NCBI RefSeq assembly: GCF_025567405.1
Contig: NZ_JAOQKJ010000001.1
Coordinates: 310,001 to 374,000, forward strand
Direction of reading: 5' to 3'
Origin: Suilimivivens aceti
Lineage (GTDB): Bacteria; Bacillota; Clostridia; Lachnospirales; Lachnospiraceae
DNA: 64,000 nucleotides
Below, piece by piece: positions 16,866-25,756 of the stretch (position 1 is its first letter; each line of letters opens with the position of its first letter). The notes beneath the pieces were generated by a model. The model was not told where the DNA came from. It ran no database searches and worked only from the letters and a program-made list of their open reading frames with translations. The position numbers and the translations under genes are program-made.

Positions 16866-19055
16866 TTACACCTCTGTCAGGTGAATTAATTTTCCTTTAA
16901 AGTCACCAAAGGGATTCTGCACCAGAAGTCCGGCATTCATCAGCTGTTCTCCTGACCATGTCCCATCTTCTCCTTCAATCGCATAGTACTTCTCTGCTGC
17001 CAGTCCCTTCAGATAGATCCTTCTGCTGTGATAGTTGGGACGATTCAGTACCTGTACATAGGTATACAGCGCTTCTTTCTTATCCTTGCTGACAACGCCA
17101 TAGCAGTCAAAATAATGATTCTCCGCATAGGAAGCGATCCTGTAATAATCTCCTTCCCTTACCAGATCATTATATTTATGATACATGGCAACCTGTGCGG
17201 GGATCTGCTCCCTGTCGCTCTCCGGGATTTTCGTTACATCCAGCTCATAGCCAAAGGTTCCTGCCAGTGCCACATACCCTCTTGTTTCAAAAGGAGTCAC
17301 TCTGCCTACTGTATGGTTCGGGCAGTCAGAAACATGTGCTCCCATTGTGGACAATGGATAGATCAGTGCCGTACCTTCCTGGATCTTCAGTCTTTCAATC
17401 GCATCGGTATCATCAGAACACCAGATCTGCGGGCTGTAATACAGCATACCCGGATCAAATCTTGCACCGCCGCCGGAGCAGTTCTCCAGAAGAAGGTGTG
17501 GGAACTCTGTCATCATTCTCTCCTGCATTTCATAAACAGCCAGTACATAACGGTGATACAGCTCACCCATCTGATCTGCTGGAAGCTCAAGGGAACCGAT
17601 GTCTGAAAGCTGTCTGTTCATATCCCACTTTACATATTCAATATTGGCGCTGCGAAGGATCTTCGCTACGCACTCATAAGCATAATCTCTGACTTCCTTT
17701 CTGGTCAGATCCAGCACATACTGATTTCTGCAGAGGCTGGGCTCCCTGCCTGGGATCGCAATGGCATAATCAGGATGTGCGCGATAAAGGTCAGAATCCG
17801 GGGAAATCATTTCAGGCTCAAACCAGATACCGAACTTCATGCCAAGCTTATTGACCTCGTCAACCAGATATTCCAGTCCGCCCTTCAGCTTCTCTTCATT
17901 GACAAACCAGTCGCCAAGCGCTCTGTTGTCATCACAGCGGTTTCCAAACCATCCATCATCCATAACAAGCATCTCAATGCCAAGGGCTGACGCCTGCTTT
18001 GCAATAGCGATCAGCTTGTCTGTATCAAAATCAAAATAAGTAGCTTCCCAGTTGTTGATCAGAATAGGTCTCTTCTGATTCTTGTACTCACTGCGGATCA
18101 GATGATTTCTGTAGAAATCATGGAAGATCCTCGTCATCTGTCCAAGTCCCTGCGCAGAATAGACGAGCACGGTCTCCGGTGCCTGGAAGGATTCTCCCTC
18201 TTTCAGCTTCCAGGTAAAATCTTCCGGATGGATTCCCATGGTCATACGTACCTGATCAAACTGATCAGACTGTACCTGTGCCTTGAAATTGCCGGAATAT
18301 ACAAAATGCATGGCATATACTTCACCATTTTCCTGATCGGCATTCTTCGTCTTCAGTGCCAGGAACGGATGATCCTGATGGCTGGACTCTCCACGTATGG
18401 ACTCCACACTGTATTTGCCATGACTTACCGGTACTGTCTCTATCTGTCTCTCTCTTGCCCAGGAACCATGCAGGGAAATCGCTTCAAAATCTTTATTATC
18501 CATATCAAGGCAGGCAGAATATACCTTGGTCAGATAAAGATCTTCCTTACCTGTGTTCACTACCTTTACACTTCTTGTGATTACATCTGCTTCATCAAAA
18601 ATACCATACTGCAGAATCACCTGAAGTCCTGTTACCTTATCCTCGCAAAGGATCTTAAGAGTCTCACACTCTCCTGCTTTTCCAAAGGATGCCGGCAGAC
18701 CTTCAAGTCCATCTTTTCCCTCCGTGATCTTATGTGACACGTAAGAAAGGGCAAGTCCCACATTTCCTTTCTCTGTGCGGATATTGATGCAGCTTTCTCT
18801 GTAATCACCAAGTCCGTGTGCCGGATATTCCATCGGGAAGCTGTCAAGGAAGGATACCCTGTCCCTGTTATTCCTTGAAGGGACAAAAGGGTTCTCATGG
18901 ATACGGAGCAGACCGTCTAAATGGACTTCCTTCAGCTTCTTTCCGTAATAAACATGTCCTAAAAACTGCTCGTCATCTACTACTGCAATAACATAAGTTG
19001 TATTTCTCGTATCAAGCTTAAATATCTTTTCTTCTTCCAAAAAAACTGCTGCCAT
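16866..19055 (-). CDS. GH36 alpha-galactosidase (canonical)
   Basis: A 729-residue alpha-galactosidase, cytosolic. Seen: MDDGWFGNR at the start of the barrel, GIWFEPEMISPDSDLYR, nucleophile Asp in VKWDMNR (about residue 477), LLENCSGGGARFD and the acid/base region WCSDDTDA (about residue 548). These are the signatures of Firmicutes GH36 enzymes acting on raffinose-type sugars and galactomannan side chains. The start is the ATG right after TTTGGAGG; an ATG 27 bases upstream precedes that site. It is first in the GH36-GH36-lacI operon and has a good promoter at 19098-19125. Confidence 0.93.
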   Translation of the reverse strand: MAAVFLEEEKIFKLDTRNTTYVIAVVDDEQFLGHVYYGKKLKEVHLDGLLRIHENPFVPSRNNRDRVSFLDSFPMEYPAHGLGDYRESCINIRTEKGNVGLALSYVSHKITEGKDGLEGLPASFGKAGECETLKILCEDKVTGLQVILQYGIFDEADVITRSVKVVNTGKEDLYLTKVYSACLDMDNKDFEAISLHGSWARERQIETVPVSHGKYSVESIRGESSHQDHPFLALKTKNADQENGEVYAMHFVYSGNFKAQVQSDQFDQVRMTMGIHPEDFTWKLKEGESFQAPETVLVYSAQGLGQMTRIFHDFYRNHLIRSEYKNQKRPILINNWEATYFDFDTDKLIAIAKQASALGIEMLVMDDGWFGNRCDDNRALGDWFVNEEKLKGGLEYLVDEVNKLGMKFGIWFEPEMISPDSDLYRAHPDYAIAIPGREPSLCRNQYVLDLTRKEVRDYAYECVAKILRSANIEYVKWDMNRQLSDIGSLELPADQMGELYHRYVLAVYEMQERMMTEFPHLLLENCSGGGARFDPGMLYYSPQIWCSDDTDAIERLKIQEGTALIYPLSTMGAHVSDCPNHTVGRVTPFETRGYVALAGTFGYELDVTKIPESDREQIPAQVAMYHKYNDLVREGDYYRIASYAENHYFDCYGVVSKDKKEALYTYVQVLNRPNYHSRRIYLKGLAAEKYYAIEGEDGTWSGEQLMNAGLLVQNPFGDFKGKLIHLTEV

Positions 19056-19097
19056 AAAACCTCCAAATTTCATTTTACGCAAAAACCATTTAACTAA

Positions 19098-19125
19098 ATT
19101 ATAAGGTAATTTTTAGTAATGTCAA
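19098..19125 (-). promoter_or_regulatory. Sigma-A promoter of the GH36-GH36-lacI operon
   Basis: On the minus strand TTGACA and TATAAT are both perfect, 16 bases apart, about 43 bases upstream of the GH36 start codon. A TTAACTAAATT element (19090-19100) overlaps the -10 box and start site and differs by one base from the repeat in the main mannan control region. Confidence 0.75.
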
Positions 19126-19258
19126 TCAGATCAATGTCTTTTCAATGTTAATTTTCCCACTTTTAAGACATTTTAAGGCAGGCTGCAAAAACGTCATTTT
19201 TCGCCAGCAGAGCAGAAAAATTGCTGTTTACAACAAAAATGCCGCAGGCGATACGTTA

Positions 19259-19885
19259 TCATCCTGTGACATTTTTCAGGAAAGCAAAAGGATCTTCTTC
19301 CCACTGCTGTAAAAACATGATCAGCAGAAAGGCTGCCCTGAGGGAAACCTTCTCTTCCCTCAGGATCCGCACAGCTTCTTTCTTATCAACTGTCAGCACT
19401 TCTATCGTTTCCGTACTTTCTGCAAAAGCCGTGGAAATGCCCCCATCTGCATAGCCAAATACAGATGTACTTGTTTCATCCGTAAGTCCGGCTCCAAGAA
19501 AATACGGTTTTGTAAATCCGGGATCGACACCTTCTGCCGGTATAAAGCTAAGCCCTGTTTCCTCTTTCATTTCTCTTGCAGCCGCTTCCCCTGGTGTTTC
19601 CCCTGGATCGATCAGACCTGCCGGAAGTTCATATAGATAATCATTCAGTGGATACCGGTACTGTCTGATCATTACAAGCCTTGACGGATCCTCCTTCAGA
19701 AGTGCATAGATCACAATTCCGTTTTTCGGAACCTCTCCTGTCTTTAGCGGAAGCTGATCCTCCGGGTTCCTGGATGCGAAATAATAGGAAAAAGGCTGTC
19801 CCTTCTGGTCAAGTGCATCCATTTCATATAAATTCAGGAATCTGTTATCTGTCAGCTTCCTGACAGCCGTAAATTTCTCTTTCAT
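19259..19885 (-). CDS. Nudix hydrolase, ADP-ribose pyrophosphatase-like
   Basis: A 208-residue Nudix enzyme. The Nudix box is complete: Gly of GLIDPGE, then REMKEETGL, with an upstream PAG motif (ELPAGLID) typical of ADP-ribose/NDP-sugar pyrophosphatases. It would hydrolyse a nucleoside diphosphate linked to another moiety, with Mg2+. The ATG follows GGGGAGA; the reading frame stays open 37 codons further upstream but no ribosome site is there. It is the last gene of the run that starts with purO. The exact substrate is uncertain. Confidence 0.88.
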   Translation of the reverse strand: MKEKFTAVRKLTDNRFLNLYEMDALDQKGQPFSYYFASRNPEDQLPLKTGEVPKNGIVIYALLKEDPSRLVMIRQYRYPLNDYLYELPAGLIDPGETPGEAAAREMKEETGLSFIPAEGVDPGFTKPYFLGAGLTDETSTSVFGYADGGISTAFAESTETIEVLTVDKKEAVRILREEKVSLRAAFLLIMFLQQWEEDPFAFLKNVTG

Positions 19886-19923
19886 AGCATTCTCCCCTCG
19901 CCCCAGGAAATGCAGACATCCTG

Positions 19924-21306
19924 TCAGCTCTCCAGATACCGCAGATATTCTGCCAGTTCTGTAGGAACACCTCCTGTTGTTTCCATCTTTTTGCAAAGAA
20001 GTGTAATCTTATGAACCTCTTTGGAATGAATGATCGTATATTTTTCAATTGGCTCTTTAAAAAGAGGATTCACTGCCACCTTATTCCTGACAGCTGCACT
20101 GAATGGACAATATACCGCAAGGATCTGACGTACTACTTTATTCAATCTCGGTGAGCCGGTACTCTCATACCGGAGCCACAGTACATAATCACTTACAAAC
20201 ATCTGCCGGTAATTATTTCTGGCACGCCCCATCTGCATTTTGATCTTTTCCTTCGTATCACTGGACAGATCCCGGTTCCTTTTAAAGAACTGCACATAAT
20301 CACAGTATTCACTGGTAAGGGAAGGTTCTGAAAGGTCATTCCATCTTCCTCCCTGAATACGCTTGCACATTTCCCACCTGAAATCACCCGCAAGTTCCAT
20401 AAATGTCTTTTCCAGATCTTCCACATGGAACATAGAACACATCAGACGCCCCGGTGTATCTCTCTTTCTTCCCTCGATCTCCTGCCACATAACACCACGG
20501 CTTCCTACATTGGGAAGAAGGATCACATCCGGCAGCACCTCTGTTTTGATCATAAGACCATTCAGTCCACGATCCGGGTTGCTGTAAAGTGTGTCCCTGT
20601 AAAACACGCCGAAATCAATACTTCTTATCTTATCGAGTACTGCTTTTACCTTTTCAGCTGTCACCAGGCTGCTGCTTAAGCTCTTCAATACCGTATGCTT
20701 CGAAAATACAGGACAGAAGGTAGTCGGCTGTCCGAAGGTGATCTTATTCACTGATATGAACATATTTCTGATCTCAAAATTCACACGGGACAGATTGTTT
20801 TTCAGAAGTGCTTCTTCCTCCTCCGGAGAAATCCGTCTCATCCTTTTCTCTTCTCTTAAATATTCCCGGTAATCCATATCCAGCTCATTCCGGCTTGGCT
20901 CCTTCTTGCCGGCATAAACCGCTACCAGCCACTGAAACAGAGAATATACGCCCTCTCCCGGATTCGTCGGAAGCTGTTCTACAAGCTGATAAAGATAAAC
21001 TGCATTTTCCATCCCTGCCAGCTCTTCATCCACATATCCGAATTCCAGGAACATCCGGATCACGACAGGAAGCTTTCCTGTCTTTACGAAAGTCCCAAAC
21101 ACCTTTTCGTACAGCTTGTAAAACAATCCCGTCAGTTCATGCCGCAGTATCCTGGCAGCATCATCACTGCTGCTCTTCTGTGAAAGTCTCTTATAGCTGA
21201 TAAGGCTTTTGGCAAATGCCTCCTCCAGCTTTTTATCACAGTCTGCATATGCCAGTATCTTCTGTAGTGAGTCTTTTAGTTCTTCCTTAATTTCCTGTAT
21301 TTCCAA
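19924..21306 (-). CDS. Conserved-looking protein of unknown function
   Basis: A 460-residue soluble protein that I do not recognise. It is mostly helical and charged, with no signal peptide, membrane helix, nucleotide-binding loop or cysteine cluster. The N-terminal half (to about residue 200) is acidic and helix-rich; the middle has a region rich in hydrophobic strands (GLMIKTEVLPDVILLPNVG, about residues 255-273); the C-terminal third has Trp- and Tyr-rich helices (FRWEMCKRIQGGRWND). The start is a TTG preceded by GGGAGGG at 9 bases. It lies 18 bases behind glpK and 38 bases before the Nudix start, so it belongs to the same transcript, which does not by itself indicate a function. Confidence 0.75.
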   Translation of the reverse strand: MEIQEIKEELKDSLQKILAYADCDKKLEEAFAKSLISYKRLSQKSSSDDAARILRHELTGLFYKLYEKVFGTFVKTGKLPVVIRMFLEFGYVDEELAGMENAVYLYQLVEQLPTNPGEGVYSLFQWLVAVYAGKKEPSRNELDMDYREYLREEKRMRRISPEEEEALLKNNLSRVNFEIRNMFISVNKITFGQPTTFCPVFSKHTVLKSLSSSLVTAEKVKAVLDKIRSIDFGVFYRDTLYSNPDRGLNGLMIKTEVLPDVILLPNVGSRGVMWQEIEGRKRDTPGRLMCSMFHVEDLEKTFMELAGDFRWEMCKRIQGGRWNDLSEPSLTSEYCDYVQFFKRNRDLSSDTKEKIKMQMGRARNNYRQMFVSDYVLWLRYESTGSPRLNKVVRQILAVYCPFSAAVRNKVAVNPLFKEPIEKYTIIHSKEVHKITLLCKKMETTGGVPTELAEYLRYLES

Positions 21307-21324
21307 AAAATGATCCCTCCCTGA

Positions 21325-22827
21325 TTATCTGGATTCCTCCGCTGCAAAGGCAAGGGCACACCGGACTGCCCTTTTCCACCCTTTCAGAAGTTTTTCTCTG
21401 TCAGCTTCTGTCATTTCGCTGCCGAACTCTCTGGAAAGCCTCCAGTTTTCGCTGATCTCCTCCCGGCTCTTATAATAGCCTGTGGCAAGGCCAGCAAGAT
21501 ATGCCGCACCAAGTGCTGTAGTTTCGATGCACTCAGGTCTGTAAACCTTGCCGCCAAGAATATCTGCCTGAAACTGCATCAGAAAATCATTGGCACTGGC
21601 ACCACCGTCTACCTTAAGTCCTTTAATATTTACCTGAGCATCCTCCTCCATCGCCCGGAGCACATCCACAGTCTGGTAGGCAATGGATTCCAGCGCCGCA
21701 CGGATAAAGTGCTCCTTTTCACAGCCCCTGGTAATGCCAACGATCGTTCCTCTGGCATAGGGATCCCAGTAGGGCGCTCCCATCCCCGCAAAGGCAGGAA
21801 CAATATAAACACCGGTGGTATCCGGTACTCTTTCTGCATATTCACTGGTCTGGGATGCACTTTTCACCATACGCATGCCATCCCTCAGCCACTGGATCGC
21901 AGCGCCCGCCACAAACACACTGCCTTCAAGGGCATATTCCACTTTTTCTGTGCAGCTTGCTGCTATGGTTGTCAGAAGCCCATGCCCGGAAGCGATCGCC
22001 TGTTCTCCCGTATTCATCAGAAGAAAGCAGCCTGTTCCGTAGGTATTCTTCACCTGTCCTGCTTCAAAGCAGCACTGACCGAATAATGCAGCCTGCTGAT
22101 CTCCTGCAATTCCGCCAACCGGGATCTCACTGCCGGTCACGGATGCGTCCGTATACCCATAGATATAGCTGGAGGGCTTCACCTCCGGAAGCATACATTT
22201 CGGTATCTTCAATAAGGAAAGCAGCTCCTGATCCCAGCACAGCTTATGTATATCAAAGATCATGGTTCTTGATGCGTTGGTGTAATCGGTCACATGCACC
22301 TTACCCTTGGTCAGATTGTAGATCAACCAGGAATCCACCGTTCCAAAAAGAAGCTCTCCCTTTTCGGCTCTTTCTCTTGCACCAGGTACATTGTCCAGGA
22401 TCCAGGCAATCTTCGTGCCGCTGAAATAAGCATCCGGTACAAGACCTGTGCGTTCCCTGATCATCTCTCCATAGCCTGCCGCCACCAGTTCATCGATCTT
22501 TGGTGCTGTCCTCCGGCACTGCCAGACAATAGCATTGTAAACCGGCTCTCCCGTCTCCTTATCCCAGACGATCGTCGTTTCTCTCTGGTTGGTGATACCA
22601 ATTCCGCAGATATCCTCCCCATCTGCCCCTGCCATCGCCATGGCTTCTGTCAGGACAGCGAGCTGCGAAGACCAGATTTCTACCGGATTATGCTCTACCC
22701 AGCCGGGCTTTGGATAAATCTGGGTAAACTCCTTCTGCGCCATGCTGCAGATGTTTCCCCCCTTGTCGAACAGGATACATCTTGAGCTGGTTGTACCCTG
22801 ATCCAGTGCCATGATATATTTCCCCAT
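21325..22827 (-). CDS. glpK: Glycerol kinase
   Basis: A 500-residue FGGY-family kinase that phosphorylates glycerol to glycerol 3-phosphate with ATP. Seen: N-terminal phosphate loop ALDQGTTSSRC, GITNQRET, IVWQCRRT, and the FGGY signatures GIAGDQQAALFGQ and KVDGGASANDFLMQ. Length matches GlpK. The ATG chosen lies 9 bases after GAGGG; an ATG two codons earlier is too close. It stands behind the glpA and glpB-like genes, which together make an anaerobic glycerol/glycerol-3-phosphate catabolic unit. Confidence 0.95.
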   Translation of the reverse strand: MGKYIMALDQGTTSSRCILFDKGGNICSMAQKEFTQIYPKPGWVEHNPVEIWSSQLAVLTEAMAMAGADGEDICGIGITNQRETTIVWDKETGEPVYNAIVWQCRRTAPKIDELVAAGYGEMIRERTGLVPDAYFSGTKIAWILDNVPGARERAEKGELLFGTVDSWLIYNLTKGKVHVTDYTNASRTMIFDIHKLCWDQELLSLLKIPKCMLPEVKPSSYIYGYTDASVTGSEIPVGGIAGDQQAALFGQCCFEAGQVKNTYGTGCFLLMNTGEQAIASGHGLLTTIAASCTEKVEYALEGSVFVAGAAIQWLRDGMRMVKSASQTSEYAERVPDTTGVYIVPAFAGMGAPYWDPYARGTIVGITRGCEKEHFIRAALESIAYQTVDVLRAMEEDAQVNIKGLKVDGGASANDFLMQFQADILGGKVYRPECIETTALGAAYLAGLATGYYKSREEISENWRLSREFGSEMTEADREKLLKGWKRAVRCALAFAAEESR

Positions 22828-22843
22828 AAGCATACCCTCTCTT

Positions 22844-24256
22844 TTATCTGTCTATGACGGTCGCGGTCGCTACAATATCTACTCCCGTACCTGCAGCATT
22901 CCTGATCAGAACCTCTCCGAGCCTCACAGGTGCTGTAATCGTAGTATTTCTTATGATCTCCATGCAGTCTTCGATCTTATCTTTAGGGATTTCACCCCTG
23001 GTCTTCACCGGCACCACCGGGTCATAGCCCTTCTCTACCCGGATCATGCTGGTCAGGCCTCTCTTCGGTGCTGTCATTTCATTTCTGGCGTAGTTTTCAC
23101 CGATCCTGCAGCTGTTTCCTGTAATGACAAGATTGCCGTCTTCCTCCTTGTCTACTGTGATCATGCATCCTTTCGGACAGCCGATACAGATCAGTGTCTT
23201 ACTGGCATCTCTTCCCTCCGGGATCACACTCTTCGACTTCTCAGGGATCTTCGGCCGGACTGCCCCGCCAAAGCCCTCCGGCTTATTCCGGATATATTCT
23301 GCCGCATGAAATCCTGCCTGCTCTGCCTCTTTGGATACGTTATCCACCAGATCATGCACATGCAGTACATTGCCGCAGGCAAAAATACCCTCTGCTGTCG
23401 TCATCAGACTGGCATTGACCACAGGTCCCTTTGTCACAGGATCCATTTCCGCCCCTGCTCCCTCTGACAGCTCATTCTCAGGGATCAGACCGCAGGAAAG
23501 AAGGACAGTATCACAGGAAACATATTCTTCACTGCCCGGAATGGGCTTTAAATTTTCATCTACTTTGGATACCGTAACACCGGTCACTCTTTCTTTTCCA
23601 TGGATCTTTGTTACTGTATGGCTGAGCTTTAACGGAATGCCAAAGTCGTCCAGACACTGCACAATATTTCTCCTAAGTCCTCCGGAATACGGCATGATCT
23701 CTGCGACCAGCTTTACCCTGGCACCCTGCAGATGCATTCTTCTCGCCATGATAAGGCCAATATCACCCGATCCCAGGATCACGACTTCCCTGCCCGGGAG
23801 TCTGCCTTCCCGGTTCACAAAGCGCTGCGCTGTTCCTGCGGAATAAATGCCGGAAGGACGGTAACCCGGTATGTTCATGGCACCCCTCGGTCTCTCGCGG
23901 CAGCCCATGGCAAGTACCACAGCCTTCGCTTCCAGTGTAAACAGTCCCTGTGTGCTGTTCATGGCAGTTACCCGGCAAGGATCTCCGCCCTGCACATTCA
24001 CTACCATGGTATCAAGCAGGTAAGGGATCCTTCTTTCATATACCATCTCTTCATACCGCGCCGCATACTCCGGTCCTGTCAGCTCTTCTAAAAAGGTATG
24101 AAGTCCAAATCCATTGTGGATGCACTGATTCAGAATACCACCAAGCTCCCTGTCTCTCTCCAGGATCAGGATATCCGTAATGCCCTTGTCATATGCGGCA
24201 ACAGCAGCAGCCATACCTGCCGGGCCGCCCCCGATGATCAGTAAATCCTTCTTCAT
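22844..24256 (-). CDS. FAD-dependent oxidoreductase fused to DUF1667 (GlpB-like)
   Basis: A 470-residue flavoprotein of the anaerobic glycerol-3-phosphate dehydrogenase system. Residues 1 to about 340 are a pyridine-nucleotide-disulfide-type fold: FAD loop IIGGGPAGMAAA and an internal second dinucleotide-binding motif VILGSGDIGLIMARR. The last ~120 residues are a DUF1667 module with the cysteine motif CIGCPKGC and a later Cys (NSCRIG), probably an iron-sulfur site. In many Clostridia this module is a separate gene; here it is fused. It overlaps the glpA stop by four bases, so the two are translationally coupled and likely form one complex that passes electrons from glycerol 3-phosphate. Confidence 0.9.
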   Translation of the reverse strand: MKKDLLIIGGGPAGMAAAVAAYDKGITDILILERDRELGGILNQCIHNGFGLHTFLEELTGPEYAARYEEMVYERRIPYLLDTMVVNVQGGDPCRVTAMNSTQGLFTLEAKAVVLAMGCRERPRGAMNIPGYRPSGIYSAGTAQRFVNREGRLPGREVVILGSGDIGLIMARRMHLQGARVKLVAEIMPYSGGLRRNIVQCLDDFGIPLKLSHTVTKIHGKERVTGVTVSKVDENLKPIPGSEEYVSCDTVLLSCGLIPENELSEGAGAEMDPVTKGPVVNASLMTTAEGIFACGNVLHVHDLVDNVSKEAEQAGFHAAEYIRNKPEGFGGAVRPKIPEKSKSVIPEGRDASKTLICIGCPKGCMITVDKEEDGNLVITGNSCRIGENYARNEMTAPKRGLTSMIRVEKGYDPVVPVKTRGEIPKDKIEDCMEIIRNTTITAPVRLGEVLIRNAAGTGVDIVATATVIDR

Positions 24257-25725
24257 CTGCAGCCTCCCTTTCCGGCATCTGTGCCTTTCTCTGTCTCTTC
24301 ATCCGGAAGCAGATAGGAAGAGCCTGCCTCATTCTTCAGGATCTCGCTGACAGGCACCTGAAGCTCTCTTGCCAGGATCTCTATGGTCTTTGGCAGACAG
24401 AAGCCTGCCTGGCACCTTCCCATGCCTGCCCTTGTTCTTCTCTTGATGCCATCTGTGGTGGTAGCGCCAAGAGGTCTGTGGATTGCATCCAGGATCTCAC
24501 CCTCTGTCACCATTTCACAGCGGCAGATCACATTGGCATAAGCCGGATTCTGACGGATCAGCTTCTCTTTCCTTGATTCATCTGCCAGTGCCATACTGGG
24601 AATTCCCTTTCTGGTACTGATAAAATGCTCCTTTTTCTCCGGATGCAGCTTATCCTTCACAAGTGCTGCCACATATTCGCCGACTGCCGGTGCACAGGTA
24701 AGCCCCGGTGATTCCATACCAGCCACATCAAAGAAGCCTTCTGCTCCCTTCACTTCACCGATGATAAAGTCACCCCGATCCCCATGGGCACGAAGTCCTG
24801 CAAAGGATGTGATCACAGCTCCTGCCGGGATCTTTTTCACACTTAAGGATGCCTTCTGCATGATATCAGAAAGTCCTTCCGCTGTCGTGTCCGTTCCGTC
24901 CTTATCAGGAATATCCTCTGCAGTAGGACCGATCAGAAGATTGCCGTGTACTGTAGGGGTTACGAGAACACCCTTGCCAAGCACTGTAGGGAGCTGGAAC
25001 AGCGTATGGGATACCAGATTTCCTACCTTCTTATCGAAAAGCTGGTATTCACCCTTTCTCGGTGTGATCGTAAGTCTGTCCTCTTCGTAGCAGACCATAT
25101 TATGAATCCTGTCAGCATATACACCGGCGGCATTGATAACTGTCTTTGTCTCAAAACCGCCCTTTGTGGTGCTGACAAGGTAACCATTTTCTGTCTTTTT
25201 GATTCCTGTTACTTCTGCTCCGAAATGGAACTCTGCACCGTTCACCGCCGCATTCTCCGCCAGCGCAATAGTAAGGCCAAAGGGACAGATGATCGCACCT
25301 GTAGGCGCATACAGCGCTGCCACGGCACCCTCTCCCACCTCCGGTTCCAGCTTCCGGAGCTCTTCCTGATTCAGAATGGAGATCTCACGCACCCCGTTCT
25401 TTTCTCCACGCTCTTTCAGCTCCTCCAGCTTATCCATATCCTTTTCATCAAAGCAAAGAACAAGCGATCCGTTTTTCTTATAAGGAAAATCCAGCTCCTT
25501 GGAGAGCTTTTCCATCATTTCGCTTCCCTTAAGGTTAAGCCTTGCCATCAGTGTTCCCGGCTTAGCATCAAAGCCGGCATGGGCGATACCACTGTTCGCC
25601 TTGGAAGTACCTTCGCATACATCTGTACTCTTTTCCAGCACTGCGATCTGCAGCCTTTCTCTGGAAAGCTCTCTTGCAATGGCGCAGCCGCTGACGCCCG
25701 CACCGATAATTACTACATCAAGCAT
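24253..25725 (-). CDS. glpA: Anaerobic glycerol-3-phosphate dehydrogenase, GlpA-like
   Basis: A 490-residue FAD enzyme of the DAO family that oxidises glycerol 3-phosphate to dihydroxyacetone phosphate. Seen: FAD loop VIIGAGVSGCAIA, GTSKANSGIAHAGFD, INAAGVYAD and the C-terminal BFD-type [2Fe-2S] module with CRCE and CQAGFC cysteine pairs. The ATG chosen has AAAGGGG upstream; a reading eight residues longer has none. The four-base overlap with the GlpB-like gene and the following glpK define the glycerol unit. It starts only 31 bases after the purine transformylase gene. Confidence 0.92.
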   Translation of the reverse strand: MLDVVIIGAGVSGCAIARELSRERLQIAVLEKSTDVCEGTSKANSGIAHAGFDAKPGTLMARLNLKGSEMMEKLSKELDFPYKKNGSLVLCFDEKDMDKLEELKERGEKNGVREISILNQEELRKLEPEVGEGAVAALYAPTGAIICPFGLTIALAENAAVNGAEFHFGAEVTGIKKTENGYLVSTTKGGFETKTVINAAGVYADRIHNMVCYEEDRLTITPRKGEYQLFDKKVGNLVSHTLFQLPTVLGKGVLVTPTVHGNLLIGPTAEDIPDKDGTDTTAEGLSDIMQKASLSVKKIPAGAVITSFAGLRAHGDRGDFIIGEVKGAEGFFDVAGMESPGLTCAPAVGEYVAALVKDKLHPEKKEHFISTRKGIPSMALADESRKEKLIRQNPAYANVICRCEMVTEGEILDAIHRPLGATTTDGIKRRTRAGMGRCQAGFCLPKTIEILARELQVPVSEILKNEAGSSYLLPDEETEKGTDAGKGGCR

Positions 25726-25756
25726 AAGGAAACCCCTTTCCCAATACATTTTATTT

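Noticed and set aside
19130..19258. Hairpins after the Nudix gene as a terminator
   Set aside because: Stems with ATTTTTC/GAAAAAT arms exist but lack a GC-rich core and a following U-run, so no call was made.
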